A stretch of 56,806 bases of DNA from Alphaproteobacteria bacterium (GCA_900767645.1 CAAFZY010000013.1:1-56806); one strand, 5' to 3'. Positions 15,377-24,700 are shown, counted from the stretch's first letter. Notes: generated from the sequence alone by a model not told the origin. Numbers and translations are program-made.

Positions 15377-16316
15377 GGGTATCTCCTTCTCTATTAAGGG
15401 CGGGGGCTTTAACGGCAAAGCGCAATTTGGCGGAACGGGCGCGCGGGTTTTCCGCCGATTCTTCGGCCGTGGGGAACACAGCCTTAGAAACAGCTGAAAA
15501 AACGACCGGAGTTTTATTTTCGGCAACCGGCATATAACGTGATGTGCCGCTGTTTTTGCCGTTCATTTCATTAAAAAAGGTTTTAACGATTCTGTCTTCC
15601 AGCGAATGAAAGTCAACCACCACCAAACGCCCTTCCGGTTTTAAGCGCTCGGTTGCGGCTTTTAATCCGGCTTTAAGCTCGCCGAGTTCATCGTTTACGG
15701 CAATGCGAAGCGCCTGAAAAGTGCGGGTTGCGGGATTTATTTCATTAAATTTTTTGCGCATAACGCTGTAAATAATATCAGCAAGTTCGGTGGTTAAAGT
15801 AATGGGTTTAATTTTGCGAGCTTCCGCAATTTTATGGGCAATTTGGCGCGACTTGCGCTCTTCTCCGTAATTATAAATTAAATCGGCAAGCTCGTGCTCT
15901 TCCATGGTGTTGACAATATCGGCGGCGGTGGTGCCTTTGCATGACATACGCATATCCAAAGGCGCGGGCTTTGCAAATGAAAATCCGCGCTCCGCCTCAT
16001 CAAGTTGCATTGATGAAACGCCGATGTCAAACATAAATCCGTCAACCGGCTCATTGATTAAATTTAAAATATCACCAAAGCGACCGGCTCTGAACTCAAA
16101 ACGAGCGCCGTATTTTTGTTTTAATTCTTCCGCGCGCGAAACAACTGTCGGGTCGCGGTCAATGGCAATAACTTTGCAATCGGCGGCTTGCAAAACGGCC
16201 TCAGTGTAACCGCCGTTGCCGAAAGTGGCGTCAACATAAGTTTTGCCGGCTTGCGGGTATAAATAATGCAAAACTTCTTTAAGCATAACCGGAATATGTT
16301 TTGAGGTGTTTGCCAT
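15369..16316 (-). CDS. rsmH: 16S rRNA (cytosine-1402-N4)-methyltransferase
   Basis: The 315-residue protein opens with HIPVMLKEVLHYL and has the SAM-binding DATFGNGGYTEAVL block, FDIGVSSMQLDEAERGFSF and the C-terminal VVDFHSLEDRIVK, all typical of RsmH (MraW). It methylates C1402 at the ribosomal P site. Its ATG overlaps the mraZ stop (TAATG), and it overlaps ftsL, so the cluster is translationally coupled. Confidence 0.95.
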   Translation of the reverse strand: MANTSKHIPVMLKEVLHYLYPQAGKTYVDATFGNGGYTEAVLQAADCKVIAIDRDPTVVSRAEELKQKYGARFEFRAGRFGDILNLINEPVDGFMFDIGVSSMQLDEAERGFSFAKPAPLDMRMSCKGTTAADIVNTMEEHELADLIYNYGEERKSRQIAHKIAEARKIKPITLTTELADIIYSVMRKKFNEINPATRTFQALRIAVNDELGELKAGLKAATERLKPEGRLVVVDFHSLEDRIVKTFFNEMNGKNSGTSRYMPVAENKTPVVFSAVSKAVFPTAEESAENPRARSAKLRFAVKAPALNREGDTHD

Positions 16317-16789
16317 TAGTTTTCGCCTCCGGTTTTAGCGGTGTTCAAAACAGGGCGCTTTTTAGCAATTTCGGCGCGAATCCGAGCTTCTTCCTGTTCC
16401 CAATTTTCAGGGTTCCAAATTTGAAACTTACGTCCTTTGCCGACAAACACGGCGGTGTCGGTAATGCCGGCATGCTTTAACAATTTTTCGGTTAAAACAA
16501 TGCGTCCGGTGCTGTCAAATGTAAAGCGCTTGGCATCGCCGAAAATCAGGTTAGTTAAATCGTCCTGAGTTTGTGAAAAAAAGTCGGTTGAAGTTTCAAT
16601 TTCGGCGGCGAGCTTTTCAAGCAAATCTTCAACACAACCCTCAATGCAAGGCGCGGTGAGGCTGCGATAACAAACAATTTCGGAGTTAAGTTCTTTAACA
16701 ATAGCGCGATAATCGGCCGGTAATGAAACCCTGCCTTTGGAGTCAACCTTGTTGACTATGGTGTCCATAAAGAGAAAAGTTTTTCTCAT
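16316..16789 (-). CDS. mraZ: Transcriptional regulator MraZ
   Basis: The 157-residue protein has two AbrB-like swapped-hairpin repeats: NKVDSKGRVSLPADYR near the N-terminus and FTFDSTGRIVLTEKLLKHAGI in the second half. MraZ forms rings that bind direct repeats before the dcw operon and restrain it. The start at 16789 has AGGA upstream; a second ATG at 16768 is possible. Four regularly spaced repeats lie 35-71 bp upstream and are the likely self-regulatory site. Confidence 0.93.
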   Translation of the reverse strand: MRKTFLFMDTIVNKVDSKGRVSLPADYRAIVKELNSEIVCYRSLTAPCIEGCVEDLLEKLAAEIETSTDFFSQTQDDLTNLIFGDAKRFTFDSTGRIVLTEKLLKHAGITDTAVFVGKGRKFQIWNPENWEQEEARIRAEIAKKRPVLNTAKTGGEN

Positions 16790-16823
16790 CAGCGCTATCC
16801 TATTGAGTTAATTTTTATTATTT

Positions 16824-16870
16824 ATGGTATAGCATGGTATTTTATGGGATTCAATGGTAAATTTTAGTAT
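16824..16870 (-). promoter_or_regulatory. Candidate MraZ operator: 10-bp direct repeats
   Basis: ATGGTAT, ATGGTAT, ATGGGAT and ATGGTAA begin at 16824, 16834, 16844 and 16854, exactly 10 bp apart, with a weaker fifth unit at 16864. MraZ of E. coli binds TGGGN repeats spaced 5 bp, the same 10-bp period. The repeat lies on the strand opposite to mraZ, which I could not compare with the known orientation. Confidence 0.6.
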
Positions 16871-17045
16871 TTTATTAACTGTTCTGATTTTGTTCCGGTC
16901 TGTGCATCGGTTTACGAGTCTGAAACATACGGAATATAAGCTATTGAGAACAAGTAAAAAATTTGTAAAAAAATTATCGATATGTGTATTTATTTTTAAT
17001 AAGTTTTTGTAAGGCTTTAAAATACGCTTTGCTTAGAATCGAAAA

Positions 17046-17077
17046 ACAAAAAAACGGTGCTCGTGAGAGCACCGTTT
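17046..17077 (-). terminator. Terminator of the beta-barrel gene
   Basis: AAACGGTGCTC and GAGCACCGTTT pair around a four-base loop and run into T on the minus strand. Confidence 0.8.
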
Positions 17078-17134
17078 GATTAATAATTCTAGGACACATA
17101 TTTTAACAGGTCGTCCTTTTAACCTGCTTTTTTT

Positions 17135-17869
17135 TTACTTCGCTCTAGTCCTACTGCGGGCGATACCGAAGTTGAATCCGAGCTGAACACCAATCATCCC
17201 TCCTTGCTTTGTGTTATTTACAAAGGTGTCAAGGGTGTTCTGGTATCCGGCACGGAACGTCAGAGCGTTGCCGCTCGCAAAGAACTGCACCCTGTACTCA
17301 ATGCCACCACCATAGGTGATGCCTGAGCCATTGTGCTTCACTCTTTTAATAATGACGGCCTCGTCATTCTCCTCTTCACCCACCTTGTAGGAATGTTTTC
17401 CAAACAAGTATCCTCCTTCCGCATACAGTGCAAGCACATGCACGCGGTTTTTTGATGTGAATAGGTTGACGTTGATGCCGGCGAGAGCCGAGTACGCAAG
17501 GTATCTCTGCTCTGCGGTCTCCGCTTCCTCGTTGTACTCGCGGTTTATCACCGAAGCACCGAGGCGATATGAGGTTTTCTTTCCGTCATATCTTAGGTTG
17601 AGTCCGCCTCTCGGCGTGTAATAATCGGCTCGCAGTGAATAGTCACCACCACCGAAGATTTCAACGCCCCAACCGGTCGCATCAGCAGACCTGAGGATTG
17701 TACCGTCCGAAGCCTGAAAGGCTTGGATATAAGGCAGAGCCTCAAGGCGCTGTCTTTCATACTTTCTTAACGAAGCATCACCGTTTCCGGTACGCTTCAT
17801 TTCAAAATTCTGCGCAGATGCGGTCGCCGCCATCATTACCATTGCGGCAAATATAAAAATCTTTCTCAT
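17135..17869 (-). CDS. Predicted outer-membrane beta-barrel protein, Bacteroidota-like
   Basis: The 244-residue protein has a signal peptide ending TASA-QN and then alternating beta strands (GWGVEIFGGGDYSL, LALYAEGGYLFGKHSYKVG, FRAGYQNTL, GMIGVQLGFNFGI), as in small outer-membrane barrels; it recalls TraO-type proteins of Bacteroidales conjugative elements but I cannot assign it. There is no Shine-Dalgarno sequence: the ATG follows an A/T-only stretch, the Bacteroidota style. ATC, CTC, AGA and AGG codons are more frequent than in flanking genes. It is 140 bp after the lipoprotein gene and likely travelled with it. Confidence 0.65.
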   Translation of the reverse strand: MRKIFIFAAMVMMAATASAQNFEMKRTGNGDASLRKYERQRLEALPYIQAFQASDGTILRSADATGWGVEIFGGGDYSLRADYYTPRGGLNLRYDGKKTSYRLGASVINREYNEEAETAEQRYLAYSALAGINVNLFTSKNRVHVLALYAEGGYLFGKHSYKVGEEENDEAVIIKRVKHNGSGITYGGGIEYRVQFFASGNALTFRAGYQNTLDTFVNNTKQGGMIGVQLGFNFGIARSRTRAK

Positions 17870-18008
17870 TTTTTTTATGTTTTATGGCAACGGGTGGATA
17901 ATAATTTTTTACCCGCCGCCGGACTTATTTTTTGTTTTTTTAAGTTTTAAATTCGCTGAAATATCAAACAAAAATTAAATATATATCAGCAAATCAAAGA
18001 AATCTAAG

Positions 18009-19307
18009 CTATCGGAGCTGCAGTACCACCTCACCGTTATAAGTAACAGTGAGCACGTTGTTGGAATCAACAGAAAAGTCATAACCATCAACAACTGTTG
18101 ACAGGTTACCATTTCTCCAATTCCAAATTGTCAAAGAGGTGTTTCTCACGTTGCGTACACAAGTGTTGTCCTTGTAATATGCAATGCGATCAGACAAGTC
18201 TTTGGCAATTGCCGGTGCCCACTTACCTACAGAGTATGTGCCTCTGTTGGCGTTGGTGGTGTAGTATCCTGAGTTATACTCAGCGCCAAAGTTGCCTTTG
18301 ACGAAGTATCCGTTAAGGACACTTGATACTTCCGGAGCTTCATTTGCCATGTTGAACACAATAGCAACAGCTCCCTTTGAGGTGCGGATAGTAAGGCATT
18401 TCTGCGCGTACTGTCCGTTTACCTGATCCGCAGGAACTGCGGAAATACCGGCTCCGATAATTTCACCCCATGTTTCAGGGATTACTTTTTCAATCGGTTT
18501 TGCTGGCTCTTCAGGCTGTGCTGGCTGTGACGGCTGCTCTGGCTCACTTGGCTCGGTAGGCTGTGACGGCTCTGTAGGCTGCGCTGGCTGCTCAACATTC
18601 ATTGCGCGCTCGTAAGGAACGGCAACGGTGAAAGTTGAAACCTCAGGTTTTGCCTGAGGGTCGTTTTTTGCTACCTCCACATTGAAGTAGAGAATAACAT
18701 CAACTACCTTCAGCTCGTCGCTTGACTTAGCAACATTTTCTTTCACCTCACACTTGACGTATGAGATGTTTTGAATGCTGCTGTATACGAACAGTGTATC
18801 GCCATAAGCGAGCTGTTCGTATTCTGTCACAGCGGCAACTTTTTCGCCGGCGTTGAAACTAAAGTTATAGTTCAACGAACGAGAAGTAGTTGCGAACTTC
18901 CCGTTGTTTGTAACGTTCATCCGGTCACCATCATGTGACGATGCAACCATCAAAACGTTAAACAAAGCCTCCTCGCTGTCTACATACACCCTTTCAGGTG
19001 CTGTGAACAGGGCCTCAAGGTTGAGGTCAGAGGAAAAATCTCTCTCGTTCACCCTCTCGCTACCCTTATAAGTAACGAGCTCGCCTGAGATGTTCTGGCG
19101 AACGGTATTGAGAGCGAGGCTCTTGGTTGCGAACTCAGCCTCATAAGCAGTGTTCTCAACAAAAGTCTCAGATTTTTCTTCTTTCATCTGTGGCTTGTTT
19201 GCCACTTCAGTTTCCATACCTAGGAAAGAGCTTTCCTTGGTACAAGAAACTGCAGCGACCATTGCCATAACTGCAACAATGATAGCTGTAAATCTTTTCT
19301 TTGCCAT
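18009..19307 (-). CDS. Large lipoprotein with proline-rich linker, Bacteroidota-like
   Basis: The 432-residue protein has a lipoprotein signal (MVAAVSC, Cys22), a beta-rich N-terminal domain (to about residue 245), a linker of repeated QPTEPS/QPAQPE units (about 245-275) and a C-terminal domain with many Asn, Tyr and Trp. The signal and start region (no Shine-Dalgarno, AT-only leader) are those of Bacteroidota surface lipoproteins. Function is unknown; the linker suggests an exposed adhesin-like or substrate-binding tip. With the following barrel gene it forms a two-gene island between the mraZ operator and the fabG terminator. Confidence 0.65.
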   Translation of the reverse strand: MAKKRFTAIIVAVMAMVAAVSCTKESSFLGMETEVANKPQMKEEKSETFVENTAYEAEFATKSLALNTVRQNISGELVTYKGSERVNERDFSSDLNLEALFTAPERVYVDSEEALFNVLMVASSHDGDRMNVTNNGKFATTSRSLNYNFSFNAGEKVAAVTEYEQLAYGDTLFVYSSIQNISYVKCEVKENVAKSSDELKVVDVILYFNVEVAKNDPQAKPEVSTFTVAVPYERAMNVEQPAQPTEPSQPTEPSEPEQPSQPAQPEEPAKPIEKVIPETWGEIIGAGISAVPADQVNGQYAQKCLTIRTSKGAVAIVFNMANEAPEVSSVLNGYFVKGNFGAEYNSGYYTTNANRGTYSVGKWAPAIAKDLSDRIAYYKDNTCVRNVRNTSLTIWNWRNGNLSTVVDGYDFSVDSNNVLTVTYNGEVVLQLR

Positions 19308-19571
19308 AATATTGAGTTTTTATTTGTTAATTATCAATGAATTTATACTTGAAAAACAAAAATTAAGCACACTAAAGTCAATGAAAAATCTTTTCAATTT
19401 TCCAATAATTAACCCAATAGCAAACATAATCCTTATTTTTCAGTATTAATCTAGCATAAAAAGCTAAAAAAAACAAGAGGGAAAATGCAAGAAAAGTGAT
19501 TTTTTTGTCAATAAAGGCAAGCCGAATATTTACGCTTAAATAATGCCGTTGCGCACTGAAAACAGGCAATA
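19308..19571. other. AT-rich intergenic stretch, no gene seen
   Basis: This gap upstream of the lipoprotein gene holds only short spurious frames. Both island genes have TTAATTTTTGTTT in their upstream region (minus strand), which loosely recalls the TAnnTTTG -7 box of Bacteroidota promoters but is one base off in spacing. Confidence 0.4.
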
Positions 19572-19628
19572 AAACAAAAAACTCCGGCGAAAATTATGCA
19601 AGATTTTGCTTTTTTCCGCCGGAGTTTT
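19572..19628 (-). terminator. Terminator after fabG
   Basis: AAAACTCCGGCG and CGCCGGAGTTTT pair across a 27-base loop and lead into a T run on the minus strand. It ends the fabD-fabG operon. Confidence 0.75.
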
Positions 19629-19647
19629 CGCCAAAAATATTAAAGGC

Positions 19648-20385
19648 TTAAATCATAGCCATACCACCGTTTACATGCAGGGTTTGACCGGTGATGTATT
19701 GCGCCTCGTCTGAAACCAAAAAGGCAACCGCGTTGGCAATATCCTGAGCCTCTCCGAGTTTGGCTTCCGGAATTTTGTTAAGCAAAGCGGCTTTAACATC
19801 GTCAGGCAAAACATCGGTCATCGGCGTGCGTATAAATCCGGGGGCAACCGAGTTTACGGTAATGCCGCGTGAGCCGACCTCTTGCGCCAAGCATTTGTTC
19901 ATGGCAATCATACCTGCTTTTGAGGCAGAATAGTTAGCCTGTCCGGCGTTGCCCATAACGCCAACCACTGAAGCAATGCCAACAATGCGGCCGTATCTTC
20001 TTTTCATCATACCGCGAATGGCGGCTTTGGCAAGCTTAAAGCCCGCGGTTAAGTTTACATCAAGCACCAACTGCCAATCTTCATCGCTCATACGCATAAA
20101 CAAATTGTCGCGGGTTAAGCCGGCGTTGTTAATTAAAATGTCAACTTTGCCGAATTTTTCTTCAACAGCTTTAATTAAGTTGCTGATTTCTTCCGCTTTG
20201 GAAAGGTTGGCAACAAAGCATTCAACATTATTGCCTAATTCGGCTTTAAGCTGTTCCATACCTTCAGGGCGCATATCGGTTAAAGCCAAAGTTGCGCCTT
20301 GAGCGTGCAAAGTGCGGGCGATTTTATTTCCTAATCCGCCGGAAGCTCCGGTAATTAAAGCAACTTTTCCATCTAATCTAAACAT
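19648..20385 (-). CDS. fabG: 3-oxoacyl-[ACP] reductase
   Basis: The 245-residue short-chain dehydrogenase has the NADPH site TGASGGLG, NNAG at 86-89, the catalytic triad Ser139, Tyr152, Lys156 (YSASK) and VNGGMAM at the end. It reduces 3-oxoacyl-ACP in fatty acid elongation. It follows fabD by 22 bp and has AGGA before the ATG. The common next genes acpP and fabF are absent; a terminator and then the Bacteroidota-like island follow. Confidence 0.93.
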   Translation of the reverse strand: MFRLDGKVALITGASGGLGNKIARTLHAQGATLALTDMRPEGMEQLKAELGNNVECFVANLSKAEEISNLIKAVEEKFGKVDILINNAGLTRDNLFMRMSDEDWQLVLDVNLTAGFKLAKAAIRGMMKRRYGRIVGIASVVGVMGNAGQANYSASKAGMIAMNKCLAQEVGSRGITVNSVAPGFIRTPMTDVLPDDVKAALLNKIPEAKLGEAQDIANAVAFLVSDEAQYITGQTLHVNGGMAMI

Positions 20386-20406
20386 ATTTTAATCCTTTGC
20401 TAAAAG

Positions 20407-21351
20407 TTATAAATTTTTTGCCAGTTCTTCAATTTCAGCCACAGAGCCGACTGAAGCGGCATTAAGTTCTTTGTCACTTCTTTTGACAATACCTGAAAGA
20501 ACCTTACCGGCACCGAGTTCAATTACGTCGGTAATTCCTTGTTCCTTCATAAACAGCACTGTTTCGCGCCATTTAACTGTTCCGGTAACCTGTTCAATCA
20601 GGTTTTTGATTATTTGTTTATGATTTGTAACCGGAGTTGCTGAAATGTTTGCAATCAGCGGAATTTCCGCGTCATGACTTTCAACATCCATAAAAGCCCG
20701 CGCCATAACTTCAGCCGCCGGCTGCATTAACGGGCTGTGAAAAGGCGCGCTTACCGGCAGTTTAATGCAACGTTTGGCACCAAACTCTGAGGCAATTTCA
20801 ACCGCTTTGTCAATAGCGGCCATATGCCCTGAAAGCACGACCTGTCCATCGGAATTATCGTTGGCGGCAACACATACGTTGCGTTCATCATTGCATGCTT
20901 CAACCAACGCGTCAATATCTTTAAATGAAACGCCTAAAACCGCCGCCATGCCGCCAACTCCCGCCGGAACGGCTTTTTGCATGGCATCGCCTCTGATGCG
21001 GAGCAATTTGGCGGTGTCTTCCAATGAAAAAACACCGGCGGCGCAAGCGGCGGAATATTCGCCGAGCGAATGTCCGGCCACAAAAGCGGCTTTGTCTTTA
21101 AGTTTAATCCCGAATTCTTTTTCCAAAACTCTTACCACGGCCATAGAATGAGCCATTAATGCCGGTTGCGTGTTGGCGGTAAGTGTTAATTCGCTTTCGG
21201 GACCGTTTATCATCAGCTTAAATAAATTTTGTTTTAAGGCTTCGTCAACTTCGGCAAAAACTTCACGCGCTGATGCAAAATTATCAGCCAGTTCTTTGCC
21301 CATGCCCACAAACTGCGAACCTTGCCCCGGAAAAACAAAAGCGTATTTCAT
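20407..21351 (-). CDS. fabD: Malonyl-CoA:ACP acyltransferase
   Basis: The 314-residue protein has FPGQGSQ near its start, the nucleophile Ser95 in GHSLGEY and His205 in SAPFHSPLM. It loads malonyl groups on acyl carrier protein for fatty acid synthesis. GAGG precedes the ATG. It is the first gene of the fabD-fabG pair and diverges from the glycosyltransferase at 21464. Confidence 0.95.
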   Translation of the reverse strand: MKYAFVFPGQGSQFVGMGKELADNFASAREVFAEVDEALKQNLFKLMINGPESELTLTANTQPALMAHSMAVVRVLEKEFGIKLKDKAAFVAGHSLGEYSAACAAGVFSLEDTAKLLRIRGDAMQKAVPAGVGGMAAVLGVSFKDIDALVEACNDERNVCVAANDNSDGQVVLSGHMAAIDKAVEIASEFGAKRCIKLPVSAPFHSPLMQPAAEVMARAFMDVESHDAEIPLIANISATPVTNHKQIIKNLIEQVTGTVKWRETVLFMKEQGITDVIELGAGKVLSGIVKRSDKELNAASVGSVAEIEELAKNL

Positions 21352-21463
21352 CTCTAAAAACCTCGTTTATTAATTATTTATTGGGAATTTAGGTTTACTT
21401 TATTTAAAAGTCAAGTTTTATCCGCCGGCGGCGTTTAATTCTGCATAAATATAAGGAGGCAAA

Positions 21464-22285
21464 ATGTTTCATAATAAAAAAGTATCGGTAATTACGGTTG
21501 CCCATAATTGCGCGCGCTTTTTAACCACGGCGTTTAAGTCGTTTGCCTATCAAGATTATGAAAATATGGAGTGGATTATTATTAATGACGCATCCACCGA
21601 TAAAACGGCCGCTCTGCTGCAAAAATACCGTCAACGCAACAACAAAGTTAAGCTCTGTTTAAATAAACAGCGCAAAGGTTATACCGATTCGTACAGCTTT
21701 GCCATTTCAAAGGCGGAAGGCGATTACATCGCCATTTTGGAACCGGAAAATTTTTGGGTTAAAGACAAAATCAGCCGGCAGGTGGCTTTTATGATTCGTT
21801 ACAACGCCATTTTGAGCCATACCGGATATGCTTTTGCCGATGATAAAGCCGATTTGCTGCCGGTCGGGTGTTGCCATATTGAGCCTAAAGTTAATTTGCT
21901 TAATTTCGGTAAAGAAGCCGATATCTGCCTTTCAACTTTTATGCTCAATCGGGAAGAAATTAAAAAGCTGTTCCCGATTCCGGAAAATGACAAAGATAAA
22001 AGTTTGTTGCTTTATTTAATGCAGAAAGGCATGGTTTCACAAGGTGTAACCGATGTTTTAACGCTTTGCCGTCCGCAATATGATTACCCGTCGCGTCAGA
22101 AAACGGTTGAAAAAGTGCGCGATATGTATGAGCGAATGAACAAAGACGATGTTAAAATTCCTACTTTAATGCGCTATCAGTCGTTTAAGGCCTCAAATAT
22201 TGCCGGCTTAAAGTTAGATCCTTCATTTTGCATCGGGCGCGATGTTAATGTAAGTTTGGAAGAACTCAAAAAATTTAAACTCTGA
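21464..22285 (+). CDS. Family 2 glycosyltransferase
   Basis: The 273-residue protein starts with the GT-A fold signature VSVITVAHNCARFL, has NDASTDKT and an acidic metal site region (YIAILEPENFW instead of the usual DxD). The altered DxD leaves its activity or metal dependence open. It probably transfers a sugar to a surface glycan. It has a strong AAGGAGG ribosome site and lies 20 bp before ftsK, so the two are likely cotranscribed, an unusual pairing. Confidence 0.75.
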   Translation: MFHNKKVSVITVAHNCARFLTTAFKSFAYQDYENMEWIIINDASTDKTAALLQKYRQRNNKVKLCLNKQRKGYTDSYSFAISKAEGDYIAILEPENFWVKDKISRQVAFMIRYNAILSHTGYAFADDKADLLPVGCCHIEPKVNLLNFGKEADICLSTFMLNREEIKKLFPIPENDKDKSLLLYLMQKGMVSQGVTDVLTLCRPQYDYPSRQKTVEKVRDMYERMNKDDVKIPTLMRYQSFKASNIAGLKLDPSFCIGRDVNVSLEELKKFKL

Positions 22286-22305
22286 ATTTTAGGACAAAGG
22301 TTAAA

Positions 22306-24624
22306 ATGGCAAAAAAAACAAAGAAAAAAACTATCGGCAAGTTCAGATTATTTATGCGCAAATTCGGCGGGTTGCTGCTGATAATGGCGGCGCTTGCCGT
22401 TTATATGGCGCTGGTTACGTATCATAATGACGACCCTACTTTTAACAACCGTAACGGCAATGTGCCGCTTAATCTGCTTGGCGGATTCGGCGCCAATTTG
22501 GCCGAAGCGGTTTTGTTTGCGTTCGGTGTTTCTTTGCCGCTGTTTTTGCTCGGATTTTTTGTTTGGGGATACCATTTACTGCGATATGGCGCGGCTGCAG
22601 AATTGAAGGCTCGTTTGTTGGCGTTTGCAGTCGGCGTTTGCAGCACTTCAATTTTGCTTAACTTAATTTGTTACAGCCGATTTGGCAATTACGGATTGGG
22701 CGGTAAGCCTGCGCATCGAGCGGCGGCGTGGTTGCAAACTAATTTAAACGCCACCGGTTTGCCGTACTCAAAATATGTTTTGGCGGCAATACTGACAGTG
22801 GTCAGCATTATGGCGCTTAATTTGGTGCTTGGCATAACTTTCAAAGATTGGTACAAGTGTTTGCGTTATGTCGGAACTGGAATAGCGGTGTTTGTTAAAT
22901 ATATTGCCAAAGGCTGTTGTGCAAGTTTTAAGTATTTGCGCAAACTTTTTGCCAAACCGCACAGCGAGCCTGAAGATGAACAGCTTTTGTATCGTGAGCC
23001 GACCTTAAAGCCGGCGGTTGCGGCTAAAGCCGAAGTTGCGGTTGCTCCTAAAGTCGTAACGCCGAAAAAAGCTCCGGAAGAACCTAAAAAAACAACACCC
23101 GCGGCAGCTAAACCCAAAAAAGACGACGGTTATTGTTATCCGGATATTAATTTGCTTTCACGCCCGAAAGATAAAGGCGGTAATGAAATCAGCAAAAAAG
23201 AGCTTGAGGCGATTGCCCATAATTTGGAAAATGTGTTGCAAGAATTCGGGGTTGACGGCAAAATTGTTAATGTTCGCCCCGGACCGGTGGTAACGTTGTA
23301 TGAACTTCGTCCTAAAGCCGGCACCAAAACTGCCCGCGTTATCGGACTTGCCGATGATATCGCCCGCTCCATGAAAGCGGTTTCAGTGCGTATTGCGGTT
23401 GTTCCCGGCTCTGATACCATCGGTATTGAAATGCCTAACACTAAACGCGAAACCGTGTGGCTCAAAGATTTACTTTCTGATGACGAGTTTAAAAACAGCA
23501 AAAATACCTTAAACATAGTTTTGGGCAAAGATATCGGCGGTAAAAACACTTATGCCGATTTGGCAAAAATGCCGCACTTGTTGGTTGCCGGTACTACCGG
23601 TTCCGGTAAGTCGGTCGGCGTAAACTCAATGATTTTATCACTTTTGTATCGAATGCGCCCCGAAGAATGCAAGCTGATTATGATTGACCCGAAAATGCTG
23701 GAGTTTTCAATGTATAACGGCATTCCGCATTTGCTTACTCCGGTTATTACCGATCCTGCCAAGGCGGTTATCGGTCTTAAATGGGCAGTGCGCGAGATGG
23801 AAGAACGTTATCGTAAAATGGCGCAGCTTAATGTGCGCAACATTGCCGGTTATAATCAAAAACTGAAAGAACTTAAAGAAAGCGGCGAAAAATTAACTCG
23901 TACCATTCAGGTGGGTTTTGACCCCGAAACCGGCGCCCCGATTTATGAAGAACAGGAAATTGATACGACGCCGTTGCCGTATATTGTGATTGTGGTTGAT
24001 GAAATGGCCGATTTAATGCTGGTTGCCGGTAAAGAAGTTGAGGCCGCCATTCAGCGCTTGGCGCAAATGGCTCGCGCCGCCGGCTTGCACTTAATTATGT
24101 CTACCCAGCGTCCGTCGGTTGATGTTATTACCGGTACCATTAAAGCTAACTTCCCAAGCCGCATAAGCTTTCAGGTTACTTCCAAAATCGACAGTCGCAC
24201 CATTTTAGGCGAGCAAGGCGCCGAACAGTTGCTTGGCATGGGCGATATGCTTTATATGCCGGCGGGTTTGCGTCCGTTGCGTGTTCACGGCAGTTTTGTT
24301 AAAGACAGCGAAGTTGAGGCGGTAGTAAACTTTTTAAAACAGCAGCGCGCGCCGGAATATGTTGAGGCTGTAACCGAAGGCGAGCTTGATACCAAAAACG
24401 GCGGCGGTACCGTATTTGATAACACCGCGATGGGCGGCGGCGATGAAGATTTGTATTCGCAAGCGTTGGCGATTGTCCGTAATGATAAAAAAGCTTCAAC
24501 CAGCTATATTCAGCGCAAGCTGCGCATCGGCTACAACCGTGCGGCGGCATTAATTGATCGTATGGAAGAAGAGGGCATAGTTTCCGCCGCCGATCATGTC
24601 GGCAGACGTGAAGTCATCGGTTGA
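22306..24624 (+). CDS. ftsK: DNA translocase FtsK
   Basis: The 772-residue protein has four N-terminal membrane segments (to about residue 180), a charged Pro/Ala-rich linker, the alpha-beta motor with Walker A GTTGSGKS near 429-436 and Walker B (IVIVVDEMADLM), and a C-terminal winged-helix gamma domain (TSYIQRKLRIGYNRAAALIDRMEE) that reads KOPS sites. It moves chromosome termini through the septum and activates XerCD. The length and order are normal for alphaproteobacteria. Confidence 0.95.
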   Translation: MAKKTKKKTIGKFRLFMRKFGGLLLIMAALAVYMALVTYHNDDPTFNNRNGNVPLNLLGGFGANLAEAVLFAFGVSLPLFLLGFFVWGYHLLRYGAAAELKARLLAFAVGVCSTSILLNLICYSRFGNYGLGGKPAHRAAAWLQTNLNATGLPYSKYVLAAILTVVSIMALNLVLGITFKDWYKCLRYVGTGIAVFVKYIAKGCCASFKYLRKLFAKPHSEPEDEQLLYREPTLKPAVAAKAEVAVAPKVVTPKKAPEEPKKTTPAAAKPKKDDGYCYPDINLLSRPKDKGGNEISKKELEAIAHNLENVLQEFGVDGKIVNVRPGPVVTLYELRPKAGTKTARVIGLADDIARSMKAVSVRIAVVPGSDTIGIEMPNTKRETVWLKDLLSDDEFKNSKNTLNIVLGKDIGGKNTYADLAKMPHLLVAGTTGSGKSVGVNSMILSLLYRMRPEECKLIMIDPKMLEFSMYNGIPHLLTPVITDPAKAVIGLKWAVREMEERYRKMAQLNVRNIAGYNQKLKELKESGEKLTRTIQVGFDPETGAPIYEEQEIDTTPLPYIVIVVDEMADLMLVAGKEVEAAIQRLAQMARAAGLHLIMSTQRPSVDVITGTIKANFPSRISFQVTSKIDSRTILGEQGAEQLLGMGDMLYMPAGLRPLRVHGSFVKDSEVEAVVNFLKQQRAPEYVEAVTEGELDTKNGGGTVFDNTAMGGGDEDLYSQALAIVRNDKKASTSYIQRKLRIGYNRAAALIDRMEEEGIVSAADHVGRREVIG

Positions 24625-24639
24625 TATTTAAGCAAAAAC

Positions 24640-24668
24640 TTGCATTTTAATATAGAATGCGTTACACT
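24640..24668 (+). promoter_or_regulatory. Promoter of the Cys-rich secreted protein gene
   Basis: TTGCAT and TACACT are 17 bp apart and lie 33 bp before the start codon, after ftsK. Confidence 0.5.
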
Positions 24669-24700
24669 TAATACAGTTTTATAAAAAGGAGATGTAATTG

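Noticed and set aside
16824..16870. CRISPR-like or microsatellite reading of the 10-bp repeats
   Set aside because: The unit is too short for CRISPR and the position before mraZ explains it better. No CRISPR array is seen anywhere in the window.
17135..19307. Assembly chimera with a Bacteroidota contig
   Set aside because: Foreign-looking genes occur at three separate sites, each small and flanked by host genes on both sides, which mis-joining would not easily give. Read data would be needed to close the question.
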